A DNA stretch of 64,000 nucleotides from Pyropia yezoensis (lineage: Eukaryota > Rhodophyta > Bangiophyceae > Bangiales > Bangiaceae): the NCBI GenBank assembly GCA_009829735.1, contig CM020618.1, positions 1,615,547 through 1,679,546 of the forward strand. Direction: 5' to 3'. Both the position numbers and the translations under genes were made by a program. Below, piece after piece: positions 20,650 to 31,992 of the stretch (its first letter is position 1; each line of letters starts with the position of its first letter). The notes below the pieces were generated by a model. It had not been told where the DNA came from and made no database searches. It saw only the letters and a list, made by a program, of their open reading frames with translations.

Positions 20650-20700
20650 GCTTGAAAATGGCGCCACGGTGGGCTCAAGGTACTTCCTCCCGATGTTCTG

Positions 20701-21271
20701 TGTAGCATCCCTGGCCCCGACTTGGCGCCGACCCGGGACTACAACCAGAGGGCACCAGGTGCCAGAACACGCCCGCCGTGTGGTGATGGTTGGCGGCCGT
20801 GGCCCGTGCCCAGCACTGGGATGCGGTGGACTACGCTATCCACACGTGAGAGAGGGACTGCTGATGGGTTTTTGCATACTTGTGAGGGACTTGATTTGAG
20901 AGAAATTGAGTGTGAGATTAGTGAGTGGGAATAGAATTAGTAGTGATAGTGGCCCCCGACCTGACGAGGTTAGACTCGGGTCGGGGCCACTCGGGGTTAT
21001 GGGGGGGCTACCTGGCCAACGTGCCGAGGCTCCCCCAGATGCACATTAAGAGGGACAGCGAGGCGCCCTTGGCCCGCGCCATCAGGAAAAAGACAACTGC
21101 GCGTTTGCTTTCCTCTTCCCCGTGTGCACTACCGTGCGTATCTGTTTGCTCTGCGAGCAGGCACGTGAGGCAACATGCATACCATTTTCGTAGTTCCCCT
21201 TTCTGTGTTACCTGTCCCTTTCCCCCGAGGGATATTGACACGTGTATGAGAGGATCGAGTTTTGTACCACA
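20701..21271 (+). repeat. LTR 4, 5' LTR of A2, 571 bp
   Basis: Same type as LTR 2, with about four differences (for example CATCAGG for CCTCAGG and ACATGCAT for ACAGGCAT). The three CACGTG sites are kept. Confidence 0.92.
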
Positions 21272-21275
21272 TATT

Positions 21276-21293
21276 TGGTGGAGCAGCAGGGGA
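21276..21293 (+). other. Primer binding site of A2
   Basis: The same 18 nt as in A1, again 4 nt after the LTR. Confidence 0.85.
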
Positions 21294-21484
21294 TTGATTG
21301 GAGTGTTTGAGAAGAGACATTTGGGAGCAGCGGTTGGGTTGTTCCTGTTCTGTCTTTTTCTGTGGTTTGGGACTTATTTGCACCCGTTCACGGGAATCCC
21401 ATTCCTGGCTCTCCAACCCCTCTCTTGTGGTCTTGCGATCTTTGGACACGCAGGTGACTGGACTGTGGCTGTCAAGAGACCAAC

Positions 21485-23245
21485 ATGGCTACCCTCCCTG
21501 GCACGACGGTGCCCGAAGGGGTAGACCCCGCGTCCGTTGACGCATCCCTGGTCACCGCGGGGGACGGTGCCCAGCCCGGCAATCTCCCTACGGGTGAAGC
21601 AGAGCTGGGTGTGACATCCGGTAGCGGACTGGAGTCTACTGGCGGCCAAGTACCTCGTGCTCCCGTTCCTCCGGCTGTTCCTCCTGTGGGAGCCACCCCG
21701 GGGTCAACGGCGTTTGAGTCCGCTCGCAGCAGACGTCTCCCTCCTGTCGGTTCTACTCCTCAACCTCCAGGGATAGCCCCTGGTGTGTTTACTCCTGGAC
21801 CCACACATGGCAGCTGGGTGTATACACCTCTTCCTGTGGGCACTAGCAGTGCCAAAGGCACCGCTGTGACTGGTTCTACGGGTCTTCCTGAGACTTCGAC
21901 TCCTGGGACCGGCCAAGCTTTTCCTCCCCTTGCATCCTATGGGGCGGGGAGCTCCAAGACCGGTAACCGGAGCAGCCGTAGGCGTCGGCGTCGTCGCCGT
22001 CGCTCTAGCACCAGCGAGACCAGTTCCTCCAGCTCTGAGGAGGGATATGACTGGGATGCATCTCCCGGTCCCACCCGGCGCAGGATAGTCGAGTTTGACT
22101 TCCCTGCCCACAAAGTGGGAGTTGCCACCCTGAACAAGGCCACGTATTGGGGTAACTACCGGCTGGAGAACCAAGACCAAGGTTACACCCGGAAGATGGC
22201 CAAGAAGATGGCGTCCCTGAACCGGCGAATGCAGCCGAGCTTCGGGGGACATCCTAAGTTTTCCGGGAAGAGACCGGCGCTTATCTTTGCCTTCCTGCGC
22301 CGGTTTGTCAAGGCATGCAATGACAACGATGTGTCCGAGGGCAAGGCTCTCTACCTCCTGGTTAACTTCATGACCGGAGAAGCGGAACAGCGGTTTGCAC
22401 AGGTTCTACCAGACTCTGCCGGACACATTGTCGGACGTACCGTCGCGAGTTATCCGGACGCGGTCAACTGGCTCCTGTCCAACTACGCTGACGCGGACTC
22501 TCTGCGTAAAGCAGTCGGCAGGCTGAACCGGGCAACCATGGAAAGACAAAAGACTCCAGAGGCGTTCGCCCGTCGTGTCCGGGAGATGAGCGATGCTTGT
22601 GGCAACGTTTACCCTGAGGACAGGCTCAAGATGATCTTCTCGGAAGGGCTTCCTGAATATCTTCAAGTGGATGCGGAGAACTACAACCAGGAACATCAAG
22701 AGCATACCTTCCAGCAGTTGATGGCCTACACGCAGGGCAAGTACCGGCAAGCCAAGGCCCTCCAAGCTCCCATGGTATCAACTCCCAAGCCGTTGTCGCG
22801 AGTTCGTCCCGGACCCGACAAGTATAAGGGAGGTGATAGCCCTGTACCGGTACTCGCAGTTGGCGAGGCCTCACCCGTGGGGTCAGAGGACAAGTGGGGC
22901 GGCTTCGTTTCTAAGGAGCAACCTTCCCTGGTCGCCCCCAAGCAGGTCAAGAACCAGCGGTTCCGGTCTTGTTGGCTGTGCCAGAAGGAGGACCACATGT
23001 CCTACCAGTGCCCGACCATTCCCAAGGATCTCCAGGAGAAGCTCAAGCGTCAAGGACTGGTGTTTGCAAAGGCGGTCAACTTGGCTGACCGGCGAGCACC
23101 CTCCAAGATGGACAAGGCACAGGTACACGCAATCCGAGTGGCAACCTTACAGAGCATCACGGAGGCTCTGGCAAGGGAAGCTCCTACGGACTTTGACCTG
23201 GAGACCGAAACCTCTAAGGACTCCTCGGACCCGGGAAACGAGTAG
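21485..23245 (+). CDS. gag: Gag of A2 (586 aa)
   Basis: Same length and domains as Gag of A1: Pro-rich N-terminus, Arg/Ser tract, capsid-like part, zinc knuckle CWLCQKEDHMSYQC, end DPGNE. Only two amino-acid changes were noticed (Arg to Pro near residue 35 and Thr to Ala near residue 564). Silent changes cluster in the last 400 bp (22920-23170), which suggests a conversion tract or mosaic origin. Confidence 0.9.
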   Translation: MATLPGTTVPEGVDPASVDASLVTAGDGAQPGNLPTGEAELGVTSGSGLESTGGQVPRAPVPPAVPPVGATPGSTAFESARSRRLPPVGSTPQPPGIAPGVFTPGPTHGSWVYTPLPVGTSSAKGTAVTGSTGLPETSTPGTGQAFPPLASYGAGSSKTGNRSSRRRRRRRRRSSTSETSSSSSEEGYDWDASPGPTRRRIVEFDFPAHKVGVATLNKATYWGNYRLENQDQGYTRKMAKKMASLNRRMQPSFGGHPKFSGKRPALIFAFLRRFVKACNDNDVSEGKALYLLVNFMTGEAEQRFAQVLPDSAGHIVGRTVASYPDAVNWLLSNYADADSLRKAVGRLNRATMERQKTPEAFARRVREMSDACGNVYPEDRLKMIFSEGLPEYLQVDAENYNQEHQEHTFQQLMAYTQGKYRQAKALQAPMVSTPKPLSRVRPGPDKYKGGDSPVPVLAVGEASPVGSEDKWGGFVSKEQPSLVAPKQVKNQRFRSCWLCQKEDHMSYQCPTIPKDLQEKLKRQGLVFAKAVNLADRRAPSKMDKAQVHAIRVATLQSITEALAREAPTDFDLETETSKDSSDPGNE

Positions 23246-23373
23246 GGCAGGCGCTCTCCCCAAGTGTCTTCCCGAATCTCCGACGGCAGGGTACTTTTAC
23301 CCGTTCTCCCCTTGCGTTCCGGGAGAAAGGACGGCAGTTACCTGCTCAACTGGTAGCCGCCTGGACACCCTGT

Positions 23374-25210
23374 TTGTTCAAGGGGACCTTGCTCGTCCTG
23401 CGTAAGGAAGACCTCAAGATTAATGCTCGTATGCGTGTGGGGGATAGCCTCCCCCAAGCTGTTACGCCGGTGGTTGACACGGGAGCCGGACCAAGCGTCA
23501 TCACTGAGAACCTGTTACCTCCGGGCTGGCGTCGACATGCCTGGAGAGCGCCTACCCGGACCCATATCGTCGACGCTTCGGGTCAAACCCTACGACCGCT
23601 TGGCCGCCTTCCTGTCGCCATCTATGTCAACAATGAACCAATGCTTTTTCCCTTTCTAGTAGTCAAGACCCTATCAGTCCCCCTCATCCTAGGCTGGGAC
23701 TTCCAGAAGCAGCATGTCAAGAGCATCCTACCCGGAGAAGGGAAGGTGCAGTTCAACCATGGGTTTGTGTCACCGGTATTGGAGCATCTGGACACCAAAG
23801 TTCGTGTAGCCAAGAACAAGAGGGAACGCATCCCACCCTCTACCTTGACTCTCTTCAAACCGGTGCTCCCACCTCCTCGCTCGGAGACCAAGGTTAAAGT
23901 ATCGACCCGGATTGCAGGTCAATGCCTGATCTACGGACGTAAAAAATTTCTGGCGAAACACCGGTTATACTTGGCCCACGGACATCACAAGAAGGTAGAA
24001 AGGCACACCCCGTTCCCGGTGCTGATCGTCAACGTGAGCCGGAAGCCAATAACCCTCGCCAAGGGCACCCGAGTTGGTACAGCAGAGCCTTACCGGGGAT
24101 CCGCCCGTGATATGAGCAAGGAAGACCTCCTGAACCTGCAACAAGAACTGGCATCCAACTTGACGGCCTTAGACGTACCTCCGAAACAAGAGCAGGCTGG
24201 CAGCGCTACTCCGAATCCCGAACAAGCACCACCCGGGATGCCGAAGGTCAAGCAAGAAAATGTCCCTCCCGACTTGAAGGAGGCACTGGAGAAGCTTCTC
24301 CAGGAATATCGGCACCTGTGGTCGGGAGAGCTGGGCAAGATGGACGCCACTCTACACCGGATTCAACTCAAGCCGGAAGCTAAGCCAGTACACCTGCTAC
24401 CATACCGGGCTGGACCTCATCGCCAGGATGAGATTGAGAAGCAGGTTAACAAGATGCTCAAGATGGATGTTATCGAGCCGTCTGATGGCGAGTGGGCCTT
24501 CCCGGTGGTAGTCGTCCCGAAAACCGGCGGTCACTTCCGTTTCAGCGTTGACTACAGGCGCCTGAACGAGATGACCGTCAGGGATGTACACCCGATACCC
24601 CGGATGGATGATTGCCTCGACTTTCTTGGTGATGCCACCCTCTTCTCGACGCTGGATTGTGATGCCGGTTACTGGCAGATCCCTCTGGCTGACGAGGACA
24701 AGGACAAGACCACCTTCACGTGCCACCTGGGACTATTCCGGTGCAAGCGTCTTCCTTTTGGTCTCACCAATGCTCCGGCCACTTTCCAAAGACCCATCGA
24801 CATCATCCTGTCGGGGCTAAGGTGGAGAACATGTTTGGTCTACCTGGACGACATTATCGTTTTCTCCAAGACCCCAGCGGAACACCTGGAGCACCTTCGA
24901 GAGGTCCTGGCCCTCCTGTCCAAGGCTGGAGTTACCCTCAAGGCCGAGAAGGGCCACCTGTTTGAGACTGAGGTGGAGTACCTGGCGCACGTGCTGAGTC
25001 CGGGGGAGCTCGGAGTCAATGAGAAGAACATCAAGGCCCTCCGGCATGCACGGCAACCTAAAACCCAGACGGAACTCAAGAGCTTCCTGGGTATGTGCAA
25101 CGTCTACCGCCGGTTCGTACGGGACTATGCTCTGATTGCCCGGCCATTGACCAAGCTCACCAGCAAGAAGCTTCCCGCACAACTCCCCGTGTTCGACGAG
25201 AAGCAGACCG
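23374..25210 (+). CDS. pol: Pol of A2, N-terminal part (protease and RT), truncated by N
   Basis: Protease DTGA and RT YLDD (about 24841) are intact. The codon that is TAG in A1 is GAG here (about 24964), so the frame runs unbroken to the gap at DEKQT. Differences from A1 cluster at 24540-24600 (for example FSVDYRR for FCVDYRR) and 24980-25070. Domains from most of RNase H onward are not in the sequence. Confidence 0.88.
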
Positions 25211-25635
25211 NNNNNNNNNNNNNNNNNNNNNNNNNNNNNNNNNNNNNNNNNNNNNNNNNNNNNNNNNNNNNNNNNNNNNNNNNNNNNNNNNNNNNNNNNN
25301 NNNNNNNNNNNNNNNNNNNNNNNNNNNNNNNNNNNNNNNNNNNNNNNNNNNNNNNNNNNNNNNNNNNNNNNNNNNNNNNNNNNNNNNNNNNNNNNNNNNN
25401 NNNNNNNNNNNNNNNNNNNNNNNNNNNNNNNNNNNNNNNNNNNNNNNNNNNNNNNNNNNNNNNNNNNNNNNNNNNNNNNNNNNNNNNNNNNNNNNNNNNN
25501 NNNNNNNNNNNNNNNNNNNNNNNNNNNNNNNNNNNNNNNNNNNNNNNNNNNNNNNNNNNNNNNNNNNNNNNNNNNNNNNNNNNNNNNNNNNNNNNNNNNN
25601 NNNNNNNNNNNNNNNNNNNNNNNNNNNNNNNNNNN
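25211..25635. other. Assembly gap, 425 N
   Basis: Undetermined sequence. Left edge lies in A2 pol, right edge in unrelated GC-rich DNA. Confidence 1.
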
Positions 25636-28499
25636 GAGGGCATTCAGGGGCGCACTACACCTGCGGCTTGCAAGGTGAAAGTGCGTGCCGGTGGATATGA
25701 ATAAAGCGCCACAAGGCCGCGTTCATTTTCTCGGCAAGTTACGCGGTTCTTGAGGAACTGACGCCCTTCTCGTGAGCACCGGGTGCCGGGACTGCCCGAC
25801 AGTTGGTGGCCATCGTTTCCGCCCCCCGCCCTCCGGTGTAGTGGGATGACCCAGACCGGCCCAGACGGCCACGCAGGTCCGAGTTGGCACTTGGGACGGA
25901 CACGGCGTTGGAGACGGTGGCCATGGTGGTGGAATCAGGGGCTCCTGCGGCAGGGGTACCGCGCAGGCGGACCGCGCGCCGACCCGCTGGACTCATTGTG
26001 AGCGGGCGGGTGGGTAGGCGGGGGGCGGGCGGATGAACATCAGGCGGCGCGCAGCGGGCAGAGATGTGCCTTGAGCCAGCGTCTCGGCCCCGTACCACTT
26101 GGAACAGCAAGCTCCTCCGGGCCCCCCCCCTAGCCTGGCACCCAATTCAAGTGGCGACACACACACCCCCCGCTGCCCCCCGAGCTTAAGAATCGTTCTC
26201 TTTGCTTCGCCTCGCCGTAGACTACTCCCGTGAGCGCGGCCGCGAAGATTGTCGCGCGCCGCGGGCGTGGGTGCCGCAGTCGCTGGCGCTCGGCGCTACC
26301 CCGCGGGTGGGCGCCGCCTGCTGACTACCCATTGACTCTCCCGTTTCCTTTCCCTTTTCTGCCACCCCTCTCTACTGATCTGCCACGTCCACGACGCACC
26401 CCCTATGTGCCCACGACCAGTGTTGGTCACGACTGTGCGATGGGCGCGCCGCGACGGCGGTGACAGGTGGAGGCCCCAGCCGGTCTGGCGGCGGCATCAG
26501 TGACTGCCTAGTGCATCAGCACCGTCCGTGACACGGTGGGGGGGTCCCAGTGTGGCCACGGTTGACGTGTCGGTGGGAGGTGTGTCCGGGGGGGTGGCAG
26601 CCGCTTTTGGTACAGGAGGCGTCGCTGCCCGGGGGTCTTTAAACCTGGGCAAGGCTAGCTGAGGCGGCCGACATCGCAGTCGCCACGGTCGTCCTGGCCG
26701 CCATGGTGGCGAAGCGCTGGACATGCTGCCGATGGTGATTACCGCCGCGCCACACTCGGGTGCACATTGTGTCTTGCGCCGGGCACGATCGGCGACGCAA
26801 CCTCTCGCGGACTCGGGCTTAAGGCGGGATGTGATTATGGGGGCGAGCGCCAAGCCCATCTGCCACGTGGCCGTCACCTGCAAGTCCACGCCTCGGGACG
26901 AGATGAGGTTGTGGGGGAGGGCGATGGGTCAGCGTGTGCCGGTTCTTCAGCCTAGTGCCCACAGTGGACGAAGGGAAAAAGAGTTGGGGGTGGCGTCGGA
27001 CACTCAGTTTTGCCGTAGTGGGCGGCGGTTTAGCAAGAGACCGACACGATGCATGCACGGCGGCGCTGGTGGTGAGGTGCGCCGAAAGGGGAAGCAGCAA
27101 TGCGCCGCAGAGGGGGGAAAGAAATTACCGTAGCGAGCGCCCACGCCACGCCCCGGCCGGCGTTTTAGCATAAAATAGGGACGGCGGCCCTCGCCGACGG
27201 CGGCGAGGGCGACCATTGCAGCCCCGCCGCCCTCCTCGTGAGCAGTGACCGAGACAGCGCCAGCGGCACCGGCAGCGGTGGCGGCAGGCCATTAACGGTG
27301 GTGGCGGCAGCGGCACAGGCGGCGGCGGAAAAGCGAGTCTCCTAGTCCGAGGCGCACCCCCCCCCCCCCTCGCACCACCTCCGCGTCTGGCAGCACCATC
27401 ATAAGCGCAGGCCATTGGCGTCCATGGCCACCTTAACCGGTGACTGGCGCCACGCGGAACAGCAGCGCGTTCCCCCCAGCGCCCACGGGTCCACCCCCCA
27501 CCGCCGGCCAAAACCGCGAACGTCAGCCCAAAGAAGGCGCCCAGCCAGCCACATCCGGACGCCCGCCCCACACCACCCCCTGGCCGTCCGCAACGTCCGC
27601 CACGAGCGCGGCGATCGTGAACAGCCACTGGCCCAGCGCGGCCACCACCACCCCCCCCCTATAGACCCCGCGACACCCCACGGCGCGCCCCAAGTCGCCG
27701 CGACTGCGGCGACACCCACCGCCGACGCGGTCAACACCCCGCGCCAATCCGCCCACCCACCGGCAGCGGCGCCTGTTTACCGTCGCCGCCGTCACGGCGA
27801 GGGCGTTGGTGACCTTGCACAGGGCGGCGGAGACGCCAGTCGCGGCGGGCACGTCGCCAAATAGGGTGACCATGAGGATGTGCTCGCGGTCGGCGAGGGT
27901 GAGGGCAGCGTCGAGGCGTTGGAGGTGATGAGGGTGGGCGCCAGGGTGAGCATCGAGCGTGCGGCGAGCAGGAGGGATGACAGCGGCGCCCCCGCCGGGG
28001 GGAGAGCCGAGGCAGGGGGAGATGGCGGCGGGCACCGACAGGCATTGGCGGGAAGGAGGCGCCGCCGCCTGCATCCGCCGCCGATGCGCCGGCCGAGCCT
28101 GCAGCGGGAGGTGCCAACAACGTCGCCGTCTCCGCCATCGCAGCCGCCGCCAAGACCGCACGTCGGGGCTGCCGCCTGCCTTGAAGACCCCCCCAACAGC
28201 CGTCCGTGGCCTCGTCTGCGGCGACGCACACCGTCGCACCGCATCAATCGTGCCCAAGTTCAGGACCTTCCCCCCCGCCCCAGGCATACAACGACGACGT
28301 CGGGGCCGCCATCGACGAGGCGAAGGCAACGCAAGGAGCCGCCATCGAGCGTGTTCGACGGCAGCTCTCCTGTGCCTGGAGGGACAGCAGACGGCGTTGG
28401 GGGAGGAGGGCGTGCCAAGAGGCCACTGTATTTGTGAGACACCTGCAGTTAGGCGACGTCCGCAGGTAATCTAGGTCTCATACCCGTGTACTGATACTC
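25636..28499. other. GC-rich region without a defensible gene
   Basis: Very GC-rich, with C/G homopolymer runs (27357-27369 and near 27652). Many frames are open on both strands at once, which is expected from composition. On the minus strand, 27990-27520 has two hydrophobic stretches in adjoining frames (MVTLFGDVPAATGVSAAL and VVVAALGQWLFTIAALVA) separated by an eight-G run, which could be exons or remains of a membrane protein. I found no family match. Confidence 0.4.
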
Positions 28500-28699
28500 T
28501 TACCTGCCATTTTTGCCGCATACTTTTGGGCCTGCCTGGGTCAAAGGTATACCTACGCGCCATACCCGCGAGGGCGCTGGCCCGCTGATATTCTATACAT
28601 GAGGAATGGTGTGTGCCCCATACTCATACCCACGTTCGGACTTTTCCCCAATACACATACAGATGGCCAAAAACGGTACCCTTGATCAGGCCTGATGTA

Positions 28700-29147
28700 T
28701 TGCAGTTTTCCGAATTTTGTCCCATGTGGACAAGAGCAAGAGCAAGTGTACAAGAGCAAGGGCCAATCGCATGCTCGCAGCAGGGCTTTCCAATGGCGTG
28801 CTGCAACACGTCTGTCGGAAGAACCTGATGATTGGCTATGGCCACAACTGCTCTCGCAACGAACGCTGGTTGGTCAAAACACTCTTGTTTTTTCATCGGA
28901 TCTCGCCGGTTGGCCCTTTATCTCAGGTCATCTCTGTCAAGAACAGTCCGAAGCGCTCAGCCGGTGCTTGTTCTGCCCTCAAAGTGGTCAGAAATCCCGA
29001 GAGAACCCCCGATCACACTGTTCGTACAACAAGGGACCCTCATGCAGAGCAGTCATTGGCCAGAGAGGCAGCATCTGAGTCATATCATTGGTCAACACAG
29101 TTTGCTCTTGCTCTTGTCCACATGGGACAAAATTGGGAGAACTGCAA
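28700..29147. mobile_element. Short TIR element, MITE-like, copy 1 (448 bp)
   Basis: The ends are inverted repeats of about 46 bp: the left one begins TTGCAGTTTTCCGAATTTTG, and the right one read in reverse begins TTGCAGTTCTCCCAATTTTG; both continue with the same CCCATGTGGACAAGAGC. No coding capacity. Flanks are TA on the left and TG on the right, so a TA duplication is possible but damaged. A non-autonomous DNA transposon is the likely identity. Confidence 0.75.
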
Positions 29148-29900
29148 TGTGTAGGTACATACCCGGCTGCTGTTTGCAGGGCGCCGCTCCGGCGCTGCTG
29201 CCGTCGCCACGCCGCCGGTTTGGCCCGCTCTGGCTGATAGCCACTCCGGCTGCGACTGCCGTTGCGATAGGGATGTGGGTGGCGGGATGGGTGGGGGGGC
29301 AGGGGAGAGGGGGGGGCGGGAGAGTTGTGTGGCGCTGCGGCGCAGCTATCTAGGTATAGAAAGTACAGCTGGATGCTGTCGCTTTGCTGTTTTACGTGCC
29401 GGTGTTAGCTGGTGCGACTGCCTCATGTGTAGTATGTAGCATTTATCAATTTACGTAGACTGTGTATGAATGCATTCGCGTTCATCAAAGTTCGGCATGT
29501 GTGTGGCAGCATCGGTCAGTACAGGGTTTCGGCAAGTTACTCTTCGGTTACCTGTGGAGTGGGTTCCCCCGATTCAGCGCGAGTTGACCCCATTTTAGCG
29601 TTTCAACCCACCAGCGGCACGCCACATGTGGGTTCGGAGGCTCCGTTCGTATGTTTCTAATGAGGGCAAATGAGGGCAAATGTGGGTGGCCTACAACCAA
29701 TCAAAGGCGGTTCTTGCCTCCACGCCTGTCGATTTGAGCGACAATCAGTGAGGAGGCGGAACACCCCAGTCGAGAAAGACACGGCGTGCTGCGACGCCGC
29801 GCTCTCTCGGGGCTGCAAAATAATATAAATCGAACCCATGTTCCAAAGTTGCCGAAGACGTCGTAGGTTCGTTGTGGCTTTGTCACTTGTGGCATAAATA
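29148..29900. other. Spacer between the two TIR elements, nothing recognised
   Basis: No gene supported. It contains a direct repeat TGAGGGCAAATGAGGGCAAA (about 29661) and a G-rich run near 29295-29320. Confidence 0.4.
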
Positions 29901-30354
29901 TTGCAGTACTCTGAATTTTGGCTCATGGCGACAATAACAACAACAGACCCACAACAGGCCAATGGCATGCTTCAGATGGCGCACCACTGGCCAATGAGTG
30001 CTCCGCGTTAGTGTGGAAACAGTGCGATCTGAGACTTTCTCGAGATTTCTGCCCACATCGAAGTGGGAACAGGCATCCTAGGAACCAGTTGCGACCTCTC
30101 CCAGTGCTCTTGAGTGGATCGGGCCGAGAGAGAGGGGAATCCGCCGAGATCGTGATCGAAGACAACAGCTATCTGACCAACCATCGTTCGGTACGAGATC
30201 CGCCGCGACTGCAGCCAATCATCGCCTGATGAAAAAAGGAAAGCCCCACAGCACGCTATTGGTCCGCTGCGAGCTCCCAGCACGCGGTTGGCTCATGGCC
30301 TCGTTGTCACGCTGTTGCTCTTGTCTCCTTGAGACAAAATTCGGGGAACTGCAA
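29901..30354. mobile_element. Short TIR element, MITE-like, copy 2 (454 bp)
   Basis: Left end TTGCAGTACTCTGAATTTTG; the right end in reverse reads TTGCAGTTCCCCGAATTTTG. Both sides are flanked by TA. It is the same family as 28700-29147 by termini, length and inner CCAAT-type motifs, but its repeats have decayed more. Confidence 0.7.
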
Positions 30355-30356
30355 TA

Positions 30357-31697
30357 TGTCGAATTTGCAACCTGTGACAATCCCACGACCCGAGTTGCCG
30401 AAGCTCTCTAGCTGCGCCACACAGTGGCGTGCGAGACTATTCAAAAATTGTATTGCAGAACGGTCTAGTATCCGAAGACAACGAAGAGTATCTACATCGT
30501 CTCTAAAACGTACCACCCGTACTGGGTGTCACAGTACGATACTGAGTGGTAGTGGGAGATAGTCAGTAGGCTTCTTGCAGAATTCGGCAGACTCTTTGTA
30601 CTGGGTCGCGAGGAACGCGGGCTACAAGTCTCGCGGCTTTCAATTCCCGCCTGGGCGCGGTCATCTCGACTGCTCCATGCACGGTGCGGTGTCCGCAGGC
30701 GGGCTACAAGTGCGGCACTGCACGGAAGTTTGACACGCGCCTCGCCATTCATAGCCACGACTTCCTCCAGTGGTCACTCTTCCAAGTCAGATATGCATCG
30801 CGGATCCCAGAACGCACGCTCGGTGCACCCTGACGCCCCCCTCCCCCCTGTTTCGCGCAAAGGTCCTGCCCAGGGGGCACTCACTCCGCCCCCCTGCGCG
30901 CCCCCTATCGTCTGATGCTTGCTCGCTCGTCCAATGGGCGTTTAACTGAAATCCCCGAGCGCGCCCCACGCTTGTCGCGACCCCCGACAGCTGCCTCAAT
31001 GCAAGGGTTCTGTGTATGCCCCGCCCCCAACCGCTCGCGAGCCGGTCACTCACGGACCGCCCTCCTCCAACGCCTGTGACGCATTCAGCCAATGGGCGTT
31101 CACCTTTACTCGTGGAAATCACACGTGTGGCAGAACTGGCCCACGCAACGCAGTGGGTCTATAACCGAGTACCTAGATTTTCCCGAATGTCGGTGCGCGC
31201 ACGTGTTCTTGCGTGTTTGCAGCCCTTCCGGAATTGCGCGCCGCGACAAGAAGACCCTATTTCTATTTCATGTCCGCGGGCGCACGTTGCAGGGGTCTTT
31301 TTGGACCTCGAATGCCGCGCGCAGCACGTCCCTCGGGACGCGGTCTGACACTGGCTGCACACGCTCCTGCAACGCCCGATGAAAACATTGCACCCGCGAA
31401 CAGAGTTTCGCATCGTGTTGACACGTTCCTGCATGTTTGATGTCACACCATCCATGTTTCAGCACCTGCATTACAAGGTCGTTGTTTACTTTTTGGAGAC
31501 CCGAGAACGGCGTGGCGATGGGCAGCCACACCGCGAGAGGGCGTGGACATCTCTGGAGAGGATTGTCTTTGGCAAGAAGCGTGCCAACCATGACGTGGAT
31601 GGTGTCTTTAGCGAGCCCGTCTCTCATCGGACGACATGCAAACACGTGTAGAGTGGGCAAGACAGACACCGTGTCACGCATCAAGCCTCATATTTCG
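30357..31697. other. Intergenic stretch, nothing recognised
   Basis: No reading frame with recognisable content, no RNA gene seen. Composition is more balanced than at 25.6-28.4 kb. Confidence 0.4.
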
Positions 31698-31876
31698 TTC
31701 CAACACGTGCTAGTGCTGACATGCATTTGCCACTCTCTGCAGCGCCTTGTGCGAAACATTGATTTGCAATGCAACGCCATTGCAAAACATGGTTTCGCAC
31801 CGCAATGGAACCTGCTCGGGAATACACCTTTTCGTGTATCCCAGTGCAAGAACAGCGATGCAACAGCGTGTTGGAA
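31698..31876. repeat. Small fold-back sequence with nested palindrome (179 bp)
   Basis: The outer ends TTCCAACACG and CGTGTTGGAA are exact inverted repeats. Inside, around 31748-31800, an imperfect palindrome of about 52 bp runs from GTGCGAAACATTG to CATGGTTTCGCAC. It could be a tiny MITE or a stem-loop. Confidence 0.45.
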
Positions 31877-31992
31877 AAAAGCTATCTGGGCGAGAACAGA
31901 ACAGAAAACGGCCTTCTCATTTAAGACGGTAGGTGTCGACGTCTTCTTTCTCTTCGTCAAGGAGCGTTAAAAAAACTGTTCTGTTCCCTGCC

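Larger units (their letters stand above)
16173..20700 (+). mobile_element. Segment X, copy 2
   Basis: 4,528 bp, matching 1994-6521 at an offset of 14,179. The differences I saw are near 16260 (AGCCG for ACTCG, two bases) and at about 17842 (C for T). It is again bounded by A LTRs on both sides. Everything said for copy 1 applies. Confidence 0.55.
20701..25210 (+). mobile_element. Family A element A2, 5' part, cut by an assembly gap
   Basis: 5' LTR, primer binding site, gag and the first half of pol are present; the sequence stops at N in the RNase H region. Compared with A1 about 5.1 kb should follow, yet the gap holds only 425 N and the sequence beyond it is not A. Either A2 is truncated or the gap is much larger than drawn. 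Confidence 0.9.

Noticed and set aside
25739..28474. Many overlapping ORFs of 60-190 codons on both strands
   Set aside because: Extreme GC content opens several frames at once; compositions are Arg/Pro/Ala-rich with no domain or consistent codon pattern.
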